Positions 36,607-48,324 of a stretch of DNA of 64,000 nucleotides are shown piece by piece. This DNA is from Strongylocentrotus droebachiensis. Its lineage: Eukaryota; Echinodermata; Echinoidea; Camarodonta; Strongylocentrotidae. The notes beneath the pieces are model-generated. The model ran no database searches. It saw nothing but the letters and a program-made list of their open reading frames with translations, and had not been told where the DNA came from. Both the position numbers and the translations under genes were made by a program. The DNA lies in NCBI GenBank assembly GCA_035222895.1, contig JAVYIG010000699.1, positions 413,121 to 477,120 on the forward strand. The letters are read 5' to 3'. The stretch's first letter is position 1; the number at the start of each line of letters is the position of its first letter.

Positions 36607-36955
36607 CTCCAATTCATATCTAAATTTAATCTCTGTTGACTTTGCATTTACTAATATCTACTCCTTTGTAATTACATTTTGCCTCTAGTATCATGCTCAA
36701 GTGGAGCGAATTGATCATTAAAGGAAGACAGGTAATAGAGTGCTCAGATAAATGTTTAATGTCCAATTAATTAATTCTGCTCTTTGGCAGATGTCACGAC
36801 GACATCAAACAGCGCGCGAAACAATATCTCTTCTTTTTTTTTAGGACGGAGCATAAATCCTACACAATCATATTATTACAGGCTTGTACAATCGCTGTCA
36901 TCCATATTGTGCAAACTGATAGAATATCTCAACATCTCCGGACATATGCACAAAA
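36607..36955. other. Spacer, nothing recognised
   Basis: AT-rich. The open frame beginning at 36784 runs into the CT repeat and is not supported as a gene. Confidence 0.45.
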
Positions 36956-36957
36956 TC

Positions 36958-37245
36958 CCTTCTCCCCTCCGCTTCCCTTCTCTCCCCCTCTCCTTTCATC
37001 TCTCTGGTTGCCGTAGACGACCTCATCTTACTATAAGTCATCTCTTCAGCTCTCTCCTTCTCTCCCCTCCCCTTCTTCTTCGCTTCTCTCCTCTTCTCTC
37101 TCCCCTCCTCTCCTCATCTTCTTTCCTCTCTTCTTCCCTCCCCTCCTCTCCCCTCCTCTCTCTCCCTCTCCTCGTCTCTCTCCAGTTGCCGTGGACGACC
37201 TACCTCATCCTCATTTGAAGTCATCTCTCCGGCTCACCCTAATCC
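36958..37245. repeat. CT-rich tract with an internal duplication
   Basis: Pyrimidine-rich + strand. The phrase GTTGCCGTRGACGACCT, followed downstream by AAGTCATCTCT, occurs twice (about 37007-37050 and 37183-37232), so the tract contains a roughly 175-bp duplication. Confidence 0.75.
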
Positions 37246-37795
37246 CACCCATCCATTTTGATTTCAAAGCACAAAACGCCCTAATCCCCCAATTCCGTCT
37301 TAGCTGGGGATTTGGCCAAAGCCCCTCGCACATTTTCGACAAATCGAAAGGGATGTAACAAATCGGTCATGGCATTCTATCGGTTATTCCCCCGTCTTAA
37401 AGGCTCCAAGGTAAACATCTCATAAATTATCCATCCTTTTTTTCTTTCTCAGTCTCGGTTGTTTCTCTTTCCCATTAATACCTTGCTGTGTTTTTACATA
37501 ATACTTTTGACATCAGCAATACACTATGCCCATGCACATTTCATGTGTTACTGAGTAAAATTTTAATCATATAGCAAAACAGGTGGGCTTGCAAAAATTT
37601 CTTCTTTACTTTTCTCTTTGATTTTCTTTTTTTGATAGATTACTCTAAATCTACATATGCATTTATATTGCTTGATATCTCATTTTCTTCTTTACTTCTC
37701 ATCAGCTCTCTTTCCCTTTCTCTCAATATCTTTCCCCTTCTCTCTCCACTTTGATCTACTGTCCTTCTTCTTCTATCACCCTCTTATCACTTTTA
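37246..37795. other. Gene-free stretch
   Basis: T- and CT-rich background. Nothing recognised. Confidence 0.5.
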
Positions 37796-37797
37796 CC

Positions 37798-37875
37798 CTT
37801 TCTTAGTGCTTTGAGAGGGCCTTCGGTCCTGAAAAGCGCTATATAAGAACTAGCTATTATTATTATTATTAGTGC
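37798..37875 (+). repeat. SINE-like tail with (ATT)n
   Basis: GAGAGGGCCTTCGGTCCT hairpin, then GAAAAGCGCTATATAAGAAC and an ATT run. A related GCGCTATACAAGAACG plus ATT run lies at about 40028 and an inverted trace at 5545. By general knowledge such tails are common in echinoderm DNA. Confidence 0.5.
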
Positions 37876-38585
37876 CCATGCTATGGGTAATATTACTTTA
37901 GTGTCCAAGATGTCGACATCTATGTATATTTATCACTTATGTATTTTGATTATCATTGCATTTGTTTTTCATATTTGTATTTTTATTGCTTGTAACAAAT
38001 CCCATGTAACATTTCCATTTATTTAGCCTGGACGAGTACATTTGAATCGAAATAAATCTGAATTGAATTGAATTGAATTGAATGTATCAACCCTCCCTTT
38101 AAATCCTGTTCATTACATCCGATAGTCCCAGCTCGCACCAAGTCGATCCCCGTCTCTCTTTGCTCGGCTGGTCCCTAGGTAGTATCGGGACAGGTACGGG
38201 ATCGCTGAAGACAACCTGGATCATATTAATACTGAGTACAAGGCGTGCTTCCAGTGAATTTGAGGTAAACTATACCGCTCAAAAAAATACAAGATACGAT
38301 CGCTCACTCCCTTTCTTCACTTTATATGCATTGGCATGCCTTTCTGTTTTCGTGTTGTTTTACTTGCTCTGTAAAAACATGTACATTTTAGTCTGTGATT
38401 GCCAGTCATGTTGATAAACCTTGATGAAATTGAAGTATATTCCAATGTTCATATCAAGCTAGATGCCATTTTTACATTCACTTAAATTTTACTAGTGATT
38501 TTAATAGTCCAGTCGATTTCAAATTGAAATAGACATTGGTTTCAATACCAGTGTGAATTGGAATTGGAATGTAGATGATAATTTC
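37876..38585. other. Gene-free stretch
   Basis: Includes (GAATT)n at 38061-38083. An 84-codon + frame at 38160-38414 has a hydrophobic tail but no recognisable family. Confidence 0.4.
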
Positions 38586-38589
38586 CATA

Positions 38590-38895
38590 TCATGTAAATT
38601 TCAAGTTCAAGTTGATTTTCATCATGTTAATTTCAAGTTTAAGTTTATGTCAATCTAGTTAATTTCAATCTAGATGATGATTTCAATCTAGTTAATTTCA
38701 ATCTAGATGTTGATTTCAATCTACCAGTGGTTAATTTCAATCTAGATGTTGATTCCAATCTAGTTTATGTCAATCTAGGCGATGATTTCAATCTAGTTTT
38801 TATCAATCTAGGTGATGATTTCAATGTAGTTTATTTCAATGTACGGTAGATGTTGATTTTAATCAACCGGTAGTTAATTTCAATCTCCAGCTATC
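38590..38895. repeat. Minisatellite (TTTCAATCTAG family)
   Basis: Degenerate array built on TTAATTTCAATCTAGATG plus ATGATTTCAATCTAG, composite unit about 33 bp, roughly eight to nine diverged units. Confidence 0.8.
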
Positions 38896-38990
38896 CGCTT
38901 ACGACATTCCAAACCCAGACATCTATCTGTATTCCACACACCACCTCTCTCTCACCTTCCCCTCTCATCCATCTCCTTCAACCTCTTTAG

Positions 38991-39058
38991 AACAGCTTGC
39001 CCCAGTTCAGGTGTCGATTGTGCCACGAACGAACGGCTCCCTCGACAGTTCCGAGAAG
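38991..39058 (+). CDS. Candidate short internal exon, family unassigned
   Basis: A 68-nt segment follows an unusually good acceptor: a 45-base pyrimidine-rich stretch ending CCTCTTTAG (38990). It is closed by a donor-like GAGAAG|GTGAGG (39059). It is GC-richer than its flanks. Two of the three frames are open. One reads QLAPVQVSIVPRTNGSLDSS. The APVQV..VP pattern recalls the start of class IIa aminoacyl-tRNA synthetase anticodon-binding domains, but that is too short to trust. A second reads SLPQFRCRLCHERTAPS. A 78-codon minus-strand frame overlaps. It could equally be a conserved regulatory block. Confidence 0.22.
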
Positions 39059-39059
39059 G

Positions 39060-41828
39060 TGAGGACAGTCGCGAACGGGATTATCAATCGCGGCGACACA
39101 CCGCATCACGGCGACCGGCAATGAAAACATTCCGGAGACCTCCTCGCAGATTGAGAAATGTTCACCGTTTTGTGGTTCTGTCGTCGGATTAAGCCCTAGA
39201 CTATCGGGTGTACCTTGTCTCAATTCGTGGGGAAAGTTAGCTGGGTTGAGCTGAGACTGAATGACTTAATGGAGGAAGAGCTTAGAAGATCCATCATTCA
39301 TTTTAATGATCAGTGCGGTAGTAGTAGAAATAACAATTCTCACTGGCATAATTCAAATGTTGTATACATTATCCACTGTCCAAAGTTCCTCTTTAATTAG
39401 TGTCATATCAATCTTCATAATCACATTCCTATTCATTTTTAATTCTGTTTCCAAATTTTGTTTATACCATAACAAAACCACTCTTTAGTGATACAAATTC
39501 TTTTCATCACAGGGATAACCTGTTAATTTTAATTTACAATCCAAAAACAACCCATTTCATATTTTTGTAGAAAAAAGGAACAAAACCCAAACCCTCTGTT
39601 TTCTTACCTGACCGGCTACTGCAGGTTTAATACATTAATCCCTATAAAATAGAATATCAACCTAACATTCAATTACCCATTAACTGAACCCTGTGCACGG
39701 CGGCGCAATCATTTTGCATCGGTGTCATTCCTCAAATTGGCAATCCACACGCACCATCGCGTGATCCCTTAACGTACCGCGGAGTTTTTGCAGCCTGGCC
39801 GCCTTGCGCTCTCTCCGGACGTTCATTACGATAGCCCACACCTAGACTTTACACCTCGCTGTCTCGCAAATACCAATTACCCACAATTCTAGTGGAATTG
39901 ATGAGCTAGTTTGGCCATCAGACCAAAGGAGGTTTTTTTTTTTTATTCTCTACTCCAAGGAAATGTAATTCACTATCAAAGTATTGGAATTTGGAAGCGT
40001 ATAGGGACGGTTAATATCATGTGTTATGCGCTATACAAGAACGAATTATTATTGATTATGTAGGCTATTTCAGAGGCAGTCAGTAAGAAGGAATACGTTA
40101 TAAACTCCTTGGTGCATTATAAATAAATCTCTGATACTTAATCTTTTGTTCACAGGGTCATTCACAGGACACAAGATGAATATTTTATCCATTCACTACA
40201 TAAAACATTACACAAATATCTTGAAGTGACCATGGAATGAAGATATATTCTGAAATCACTGCAGTCATATCAAGGAAGTTTAATGTTGGGATAAAAATGA
40301 ATTGATCTATGCAAGATTTACACTGCTCAGAAGACATCACCCCAATAATAAAGAGGGGACAAAGATTTGTGCATGAATACAAGGCTAACCCCCCCCCCCC
40401 CCCCCCTTTGCTTGATTAAGCAAATATCAAGTACCCTCTTTTATAGACTTCATGGAAAGAAATCCATCCCTCCCCTCTCCCACAAAACAAAACATTGGCT
40501 GGTGGTCTAAATGACTGGGTGTTAATTCCACTTCTTTGTTCCACTGTTTTTTCTTCACCACAGGCATAAGATGTAGATTACATGGTATCAATTATCACCA
40601 GTGGTAATTAACTATAGTGAATTACATGTATTAGGGAATACAGAATTCCAGCTATTCGTCTGTCATTAACCAAAGGGTGGGCATTGTTGATGTAAACTTG
40701 TGGTGGTGGTAGGATAAGGGGGGAAAGGAAGTATGAATTTCAAATTGTGTGGCCAACCAAAATTCTTTGGCACCATTATTTGAATATTGTTGAGATGACT
40801 GAACCCCTTTGCCCTCCTAACCCCAGAGCAACCAAAAGTTGTTAACAGTGCTTTATAGCCAACAGATATAAACATCTACTTACTAGTTAATGGTGTATCA
40901 AGTGTTTTAAAAATGCAGGCCCTATCTAATTCCCTTTGATGCAAGCCTCTTTTTATCATTATTTTATATTTTGTTTGGACAAGAAATAATGAAAAATCTA
41001 AGGAAATCTAAGGAAATCTTGAGAATAAAATAACAAAGATCATCATAATTTAAATTTGTTTTGACTTTAAACTTGTAGTTTGTGTTGCTTCATATGGAAG
41101 TTAAGTGAGAAAACAGTGTATTTAAATTAACCCCAGAGCATTTGTATGTATCATGAACTTGTGCATCACAAGTTTGCAAGCGTACATTTAGAAGTCCTGC
41201 AAGCTTGCTGTAAGATTGTAAAGGTAATAAGGCTGGGGTAAGCTTAGATTTCTATTTAGCTTCCGCACCCTCACCCTCCAATTTTTTTTTAAATGAAGGA
41301 GAATTTTGTGACTGACGGAGTACAGCTTAACCCCCTACATGCCACCCTCTATGAACCTCACACCCCCTTCCTATGAGGTCATTGTGTGTAAACCTATACT
41401 GTTTCTTGCCTTCACTTGCGTTCATGATGACAGGTTCAGCTACACAAGTAGAACTTGTTGTGTTAACCAAATCGCTATGGATGCGGTGGATATAGTACCC
41501 AGCCACAAAATAGCTTTTATAGCAGTCATATTGGGTCCAAGTACTTTCTCGCCTTGAAATCCATTGTAATCGGTTACCATGCACGCTGAAATTGTAGTTG
41601 ACTTCATTTCATTTGTGGTGTGTAAAACATGAACCAAGTATAGCACTGATGTGGTAAGCACTTTATAAAATATGCCACATATATTAGTCTGCATTTAGGC
41701 CTGCATGTATCATTAGTCAATGGTCCTTTATTCTGTCAAGAAAACATCTGGAAAAGTACAGCTTCTCTTTAAAACCATCAAATGAATTGATATATTGTTA
41801 TTTCAATATATTCACTACTCCATAATAC
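39060..41828. other. Gene-free stretch
   Basis: GC-rich patches at 39060-39190 and 39690-39850 stand out from the AT-rich background. Also a 21-base poly-C (about 40388-40408), an ATTATTATTGATT run near 40045 following GCGCTATACAAG, and no recognisable coding. The overlapping frames at 41327-41694 on both strands are not protein-like. Confidence 0.4.
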
Positions 41829-42020
41829 AGTGAAACCTGTCCATAAAGACCACCCGAGAGAAGAAAGTGGTCTTTATAGGCAGGTGGTCTTTAAGTACAG
41901 GTTCCTTTTATTAATAGTACATGTTTCAATGAGAAACTCTTTTCAAGGGAAACCGAAAATGTGGTCTTTGAAGACAGGTGGTTGTTCCATACAGGTGGTC
42001 ACTAAAGCAGGTTTGAGTGT
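41829..42020 (+). repeat. AAAGACCAC repeat family R, copy 2
   Basis: Begins TACAGTGAAACCTG and ends CAGGTTTGAGTGTA, an inverted terminal pair with two mismatches in 14 bases. Inside are modules of GTGGTCTTTATAGGCAGGT type. This copy gives the clearest ends (about 190 bp) and suggests a small MITE-like element. Confidence 0.75.
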
Positions 42021-43750
42021 ACAATTCATTAATCCTTGGATAACTTGGACTTGGACTTGCCAAAGAATTGCATCTCTCCCAGACGCAATCTTAAAAAGTT
42101 CAGCATCCCTTTAAAACTTTCTAAGAAGGGCGTTTCAGGAAAGTGCTGGACAAAGGCCACTGGAAGCTGAGACAAAACCTAAACATGGATTTGTAGGTTA
42201 AGGCGGAGACACCACCCCGTCCTGTAAAAATAGCCCATAGCGACAGTCACCACGGCGATACGTGATGGGGCATGCTGGGAAGAGAAGCCGGCGGTGGACG
42301 ACGGAGCGGGTCTGGACCGCGGAGAGGTGTAAGTCTGGCGATGACAGATGAGACTGGGTGAGAACGAGAGATTGGAGGGTGGGAGCGAGGGATTGGAGAG
42401 ATTGGAGGAAGGGTGGGTTTGGGGAACCATGAGGGTGACCATGTATTGTCTTCATTTTATTTATCCTTTCTGCTTCCTGTTTTATCTTTGGAGCTATAAA
42501 TTAACTTTTCTGTTCACTAACTCCAACGGTCCTATTGCATGCTGCTACTAAGCATACTTAGGAGGGGGGGGGGGTTATAAAAGGTGTGTATGATTTTCAT
42601 CTTTATTAACAAATCTTTTCACTTCTTTTTATATTATAACCAAGTGTAGAAATGTGAGTAATATGACTTACCTATTTTACCAGAAGACAATGGAAGAGCA
42701 GGGTGAATCAAACATGAAAGAAACAAAGAAGAGAAGAAAACAATTAGCATGGTTTGATAACATAACATATTCTAATCAACACACACTTCACTTTCATTCT
42801 GATGTAATCTTTCACGAATGTCACGAGAGACAATCAAGTCTTTATTTGTTTAAATATCGTCTATTGTGATCTGACTGTCATTTTCTCTGCTAATGGTAAA
42901 GACCCATGTTAAAAAGGTTACTGCCTTTCTGGCTCACAGCAGAAAAGATACATGTATTACAGTAAGAGCATGATGACATTTAAACAAAATGAAAATCATT
43001 ATATATTTTAATTCCCGTAACATATTTCACCAAAATCAACTTTTCTTTAACCCTGCAAGTTCAGGGGACTTTTTGCTTCTACAAACTAAAATCAAACTTA
43101 GTTTGGAGTCTCACAGCTACTCGTCCCAAAAGAAAAACTACAAAGAACAAACACATGGAATTTTTTCAATGGATGTTAGTCTACATAATTAGATCACACT
43201 GGGGGAAAGAAAAGAGACTTAAAAGAGCTGTCCGACAGACAACACCTTTTGAATGACACACCTTGTACACTGGGGCTATAGTGTCTAGAAGGGTGACAAA
43301 AAAGGGCAAACTTCTGCATTGCCCTGCAACATTGCCCCGAAACGTCCTTCAAAACGTAATATGTGCAGACGTTTGGAAGTGTGAATTGATTGTTTAGTAG
43401 GAGATAGCTAGGATGCAATTGCTTTCTTGCAAGTTAAGTGCGAACTTAGTGCATAAGCTACTTAACCATACTAAGCATACATACAGTAGCCAGTACTCTA
43501 AGCCCATGAACATACATGTCACTGTACATTTTGTGGGTACATAATACACTTTTAGAACTTATTTGTTAAAGGGAGTATTTGTATGTTCGCAAATCTGTTA
43601 GTAACTGTGGGCAACAATTCACACCAACATGATAATGAGTAGGCCTGTACGTTTGGTTTTAACAAAAATACATTATTCATGGAAAACAATACTTCATCAA
43701 TATGATCAGAATTAGGCGATGTTATTGTTCTCTACCCAATACCTTCGTCT
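42021..43750. other. Gene-free stretch with one P remnant
   Basis: A GC-rich block at 42200-42420 has two minus frames (Ser/Pro-rich) and a good donor-like AGAGGTGTAAGT near 42324 on +. The + frames upstream are closed, so no exon is called. A partial P copy lies at 42905-42945 (TTACTGCCTTTCTGGCTCAC). Confidence 0.4.
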
Positions 43751-43754
43751 CTCT

Positions 43755-43886
43755 TTCACCCCCCCCCCCCCCCCCTCCACACCCTTTCTCTCATTCTCTC
43801 TCTCTCTCTCTATCCATCTCTGTTCATGGTCTCTCTACTTTTCAAAAGCATACTTTCTCATTCACCCTTACCCTTTTTAAACCTCT

Positions 43887-43940
<54 letters not shown>
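43755..43940. repeat. Poly-C and (TC)n microsatellites
   Basis: A C run at about 43759-43776 is followed by TC arrays at 43793-43812 and 43887-43937. The 84-codon frame over it is an artefact. Confidence 0.9.
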
Positions 43941-44393
43941 AGAAATAAATCATTAAAATATCATTGAGCAATACTAGCATGCAATCCCTGACCCCATCTA
44001 ATAAGGCCTACATTTCACAATAAAATCTTGACCAAAAGAAACCACTTTTAAAACAAACAAGAATTACAAATAAAACTGCCAAGAATGATGCAAGAACAGA
44101 AAGTACACAAATGGACCACTATTGATGCCAAACCAGACACACAAAAGGAAGGAATTGCACATACACAGAGTGCAGGATATATAGGAATTACCACTCAACT
44201 TTTCATACAATTATCATTCATTAAATCTGACCTTGGACCAATTTTCATTTTTCCTTCCCTGATGGGGATAAGGTCACGTTTTCAAACCACTTTTTTCTCC
44301 CCGTTTCCTGCCTTTTCTTTCTTTACTTTTCCTTCTCTCTATACATCTGTTAACCATGTGTGTTTGAGGTAGGCTCGTAAGAGGTTTACTCAC
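43941..44393. other. Spacer, nothing recognised
   Basis: AT-rich. A 95-codon + frame at 44085-44372 has no recognisable domain. Confidence 0.4.
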
Positions 44394-44573
44394 CAAATCT
44401 ACCCCAACAATCGAATGGCAAAAACGCAAATATTATTTCCTCTCTTTTCAAATAATTACCGTTGCCCGAGGGGTTGAAAGAAATTGTTAATTCCTCGTAA
44501 TTTCCAAATGAAACGGCCAAACATGCGCGACCTCTGTTGAACAAGGGGGCGTAAATGCGCTTAATAGCGCGCC
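44394..44573 (-). CDS. Candidate internal exon on the minus strand, family unassigned
   Basis: On the minus strand an acceptor-like TTATTGCAG precedes 44573, and a perfect-looking donor (TTTG|GTGAGT) follows 44394. The 180-nt interval reads as two bases, 59 codons and one base without a stop. It starts RAIKRIYAPLFNRGRACLAV, goes on through SFGNYEELTISFNPSGNGN and ends FAFLPFDCWGRF. It is of mixed composition and not repetitive. I recognise no family. An alternative acceptor (GTTCAACAG) lies 36 bases inside. It could be chance. Confidence 0.22.
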
Positions 44574-44574
44574 C

Positions 44575-45185
44575 TGCAATAACATGTTGTGTGAAAAGCA
44601 TACCGGAATTATACAGTCTTTGGCGACACAAAGGGCTTAGGGTTTGGGAACAAAGCCCAACACCAAAATACATAGGTGGTACTATGGCTACCGAAATGGG
44701 GAAATTAAGATGTTAACGTGAAGGGCTGGTTATAGAAAAGAGAGGATTTAAGTCATTTAAACACATGGCCTTGTCTCCAGGTTGTAAATACATGAGAAAA
44801 TGAGGATAATTACAATTTCCATGGTTATTGCTATCTTAAACCAATAAACGGTTTTAAAATATACAATTTAAAGTATTGTTAACAGATGGCTATAATTGCA
44901 AGGTAATTTGGTAAACCACAAGCTTTAATTCAAGGAATCAAAATTAGAAGCCTTTCCAGCATATTTTAAGTGTGTTAAGTACTACTTACTAAAAATAACA
45001 TGTGCTTTCTAATAATAACCTCATAAAATGACTACAATCAAAATATACTATTACATACAAAATTCAATGATCCTAATTATGGATTTGGATAAATTTTTTC
45101 ATATTTTTGAATTTGCACTTCCATCTCTAGGCCAGCTCTAAATAAAGTCTAATAAAAAATTAACTATCCATATTGCAATACATTT
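44575..45185. other. Gene-free stretch
   Basis: AT-rich. Nothing recognised. Confidence 0.5.
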
Positions 45186-45187
45186 CT

Positions 45188-45202
45188 CCCACCCCCCACC
45201 CC

Positions 45203-45239
<37 letters not shown>

Positions 45240-45255
45240 CCTCTCCCTCTCTTTA
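45188..45255. repeat. (CT)n microsatellite
   Basis: C-rich lead followed by CT array with single T and C interruptions. Confidence 0.85.
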
Positions 45256-46085
45256 TCACCCCCTCATTCGTAATGAATTGTACAAACAATAAGCAAAATT
45301 AGTCCTCTCTCTAAATATGTCTCTATTTGCCACTTTTCTTAGTTTTCAATAAGTTTGCATTATTTAGGTCAGTTCTTATAAGAGGAAATCTCTATATTGG
45401 ATTACACCTCTTTCTTTCTCTTTACACACCAACTACACAAAGAAAATATGATCCATTTCAGGAATAATAATATTAGATATCTTTTCATATTTCTCACTTC
45501 CATAGTTATTTTCAGGTCAATGCTTACAAACAGAACCAAGGCTGTTTAAAATCTCCTATACAGCAAATCATTCTTTCCACTCTATACAGTATTCATCCAC
45601 AACCATTGACCACTGGTTTATAAGCTCCCCCCCCCCCCAAAAAAAAAAAAAAGCTACAACAAAAATCCCTCTAAGAACTGAGGGTCAGTTTTGTAAAACC
45701 AAACCAGGTGTGGATTCTTTTATTCATTTTTCCCATATTTTCTTTTGATTTTTCTCCCATTTTTTAATAACCACTCATCCACTACAAAAAAAAATTCCTT
45801 TTCATTATTCTCTCGCCATAAAAGGGGCAAATTTGCAGGGATTGCATATGTCCCCTCTGTGTATTTCTTTTGTTGCGATAGAAATTTGAGCACTTAATAT
45901 GTGTTGATGTTTTCATTGGGTATTTATACAGTATTTCATCCCTTTAGGCCAAGATTGGGACTTTTTTTCTGGTGCAACTCGGGCATAATAATTGTGCTAG
46001 AAAAAGTGTACGGGTAGGACAAATAAACACGGCAATTTTTTAGCCTGAATCTGGAAAATGGGAAAGTACTTGACCAAGCTATTGT
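45256..46085. other. Gene-free stretch
   Basis: Contains a poly-C/poly-A junction at about 45627-45652. Otherwise AT-rich. Confidence 0.5.
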
Positions 46086-46087
46086 CA

Positions 46088-46170
46088 GCTCAGTGCCAGA
46101 AAGGTATTAAATAACTCATATCTTACTCATACATGTTTCATTTAACACAGAGTTATGCCCTGAATCTGAA
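46088..46170. repeat. Palindrome family P, copy 5 (diverged)
   Basis: CTCAGTGCCAGAAAGGTATT faces AACACAGAGTTATGCCCTGA. The arm order and spacing fit the family, with several mismatches. Confidence 0.5.
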
Positions 46171-46189
46171 TCAAATTTAGAAAGGACCT

Positions 46190-46338
46190 GGGTCCTGTTT
46201 CATTAAACTTGTTATCAATTACATGTTACGATAACTGTTGTAAGCTACTGAAATCATTGCATTTGATTGGCTGAGAGCAAATTTGTTATAGAAATGTGAC
46301 ACTTGACATCGATAACAAGTTTTATGAATCAGGGGCCC
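46190..46338. mobile_element. Short MITE family L (GTTTCATAAA ends)
   Basis: 149 bp with ends GGGTCCTGTTTCATTAAACT / GTTTTATGAATCAGGGGCCC and inner arms ACTTGTTATC / GATAACAAGT. The centre has ATTTGATTGGCTGAGAGC, a CCAAT-type box, as in element C. Non-coding. Confidence 0.75.
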
Positions 46339-47488
46339 GGGATCGATTTATCCTGCACTAGATGTCTCAACACAATTATAAGTTTATATATCATCTGCTT
46401 TAGCCTTTCACACCTACTCCTGGCACTCAACAGACAATAAATAAGGTGGTTGTACGGACAAATATCAATAACTGGAAGACTTTTGAACAATGTTTTGAGA
46501 GAGAGGTGAAAGTCATTTCAACAACTAAGGCACCGACCTTAAAAGTGCAAGACACAGGTGACTACACATTCTTATTAACCTATTATGTTTCCTGAAGCTA
46601 TACTTAACCGAATAAATCAAGTCTAAGTTGAAACCGCTACCAGGTTATAAGAACTAAAGCTAATTAATTCCATCATCTGGCAACTCAACGCCAATCCTAT
46701 TGCAAGCTTTAATCCCCTTTTCATCAAACTGCCCCTCCCCTCCTGGTAAATTTCATCCAATAATATTAAGATGATCCTTCGTTAATCCACTTATAATCCC
46801 GACGATAATTCATGACCTTTTTTTTCACGGAATAACGGGTCGTTTCATGTCATAGAGATGTATTACAAGGCTTTGCAGTGCATGACTCAATGTTGGTTTA
46901 TAAGAGAAAGAAGTTAGTCCAGAAGCCGGAATAAAATATTGAGGAATTTTTAACAGGATTAAAAAGAAGTTCATGGAACTGGTAATAGCCTAATGTGATT
47001 ATTTTGCCATGCAGCAATTAATAATCTTGAAATGCATCGCCAAAAGCGGTATTTTAGCTTCATTATTTATGATGCACTTGTAATCCAGTTTCCCTCTAAA
47101 CCACAGTTAAACTTTGCTCAGTTTTAGGGGAATTCAGCTCACGTTGACCTCACTTTCTCAAGCGTGAAGTGCACAATACGGTACAAATATTTAATAGCAA
47201 AATTAATTCTAATATTTAATCAGTAATATCATATAGCGTGCTTCATTAAACACAAGAAGGCAGTAATAATATGATTGCAGGGCCCTCATGGAGAACAGTA
47301 TTATTATGAGGCTACCCTGAGTAAATAAGACCTATTATTATTATTATTATTATAACATACAATATTGTGTTAATTATAATAATCAACTATGGTTTGCTAA
47401 TTCTATTCATCTTTAATCTAATCTACCCAAAATTATATGACGATCAGTAGGCCTACATGTCTTCTATAAAGTATTAGCATCCTGACAT
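46339..47488. other. Gene-free stretch with a P remnant
   Basis: A partial P arm (CTGGCACTCAACAGACAATA) lies at 46419-46438. An ATT run occurs at about 47334-47352. Otherwise AT-rich. Confidence 0.45.
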
Positions 47489-47862
47489 AGAGCGCGTTCA
47501 TGCTTGATTTTGAAGGTAGAATGAGCGATCTGAAACGCTCATCGTAAACGCTCATCGTGATCGCAGTTCCACGGTGTAGCTGTTCATGCTTACTTCTCTG
47601 GCTCATCCAGGCAATTCTCCTTGTGTGGCCTTGTGTGACCTTCACTGTGCATGCTACGTAGACCCACTAGAGGTCAGTGCGTTGACCTCATTTAAACGCG
47701 TTTACAATTGTAAACGCATCTTTTTGTGAGTTTACGATCGGCGTTCGTGATCGCCGTTTTTCGGTGATTCTACAAAAGTGAGCATGAACGCAAGCGTGTT
47801 TTAAACTAAACACGTAACAGATGCCTGATTCTGGCCGTCAAAATCAAGCATGAACGCGCCCT
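47489..47862. mobile_element. MITE family H
   Basis: 374 bp with ends AGAGCGCGTTCATGCTTGAT / ATCAAGCATGAACGCGCCCT; the inverted repeats run about 25 bp with one mismatch. Inside are repeated CGCTCATCG and CGATC motifs. Non-coding apart from a chance 70-codon frame. Confidence 0.88.
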
Positions 47863-48324
47863 TACTGAAACACAATTATTAAAACTAGGTAGTTTACATC
47901 AAGAGGTTAAAAGTCGGCCTAATTTCTCAAGGAAATCTATCTGGTAAATACATATAAATCAGGGCAATTTAGAATAAAAGTGCAAGGAAGAGTGAAGTCC
48001 CCCTTAGAATATTGTGAGGCTAAAGAATTCCCTGGACAAGACATATTTCCAGAAAAATAAGTAAATGAAACGTTTCCATCCCAGCTCGTCTTACAATTGT
48101 ACTTTTCACCCCAAAACACCTCCAGACAAAGAAAAACAAGAGGGAAAATGATAAACGTTATCTGCAGAACGTTGATTTTGAGATAACCTGCATTATCCAA
48201 CCTGACAGGTTCCTCCTCAACCTTGCACCCCTGTCCCTCTCCAGTGAGTGACCTTTGACCTCCAAAGCCAGGTCATGTTCATCGTTGGTTGGAAAGGTCG
48301 CCAGTGAAGGGAAGGCTACCCCTT
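47863..48324. other. Spacer with a DR1-type site
   Basis: Mostly featureless. The only point of note is the nuclear-receptor-like site at 48249-48261, listed separately. Confidence 0.45.
48249..48261 (-). promoter_or_regulatory. Perfect DR1 nuclear-receptor motif
   Basis: TGACCTTTGACCT is the exact reverse complement of AGGTCAAAGGTCA, the canonical DR1 site bound by HNF4, RXR and COUP-TF type receptors. A further AGGTCA lies 9 bases downstream on the + strand. One 13-mer in 64 kb is suggestive, not proof of a regulatory element. Confidence 0.3.

Noticed and set aside
38590-38895. Possible CRISPR or satellite array
   Set aside because: Units are diverged and contiguous, without unique spacers; a minisatellite in eukaryotic DNA.
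42179-42455. Two Ser/Pro-rich minus frames and a good donor on +
   Set aside because: The plus frames next to the donor carry stops, and the minus frames are low-complexity; kept only as a GC-rich patch.
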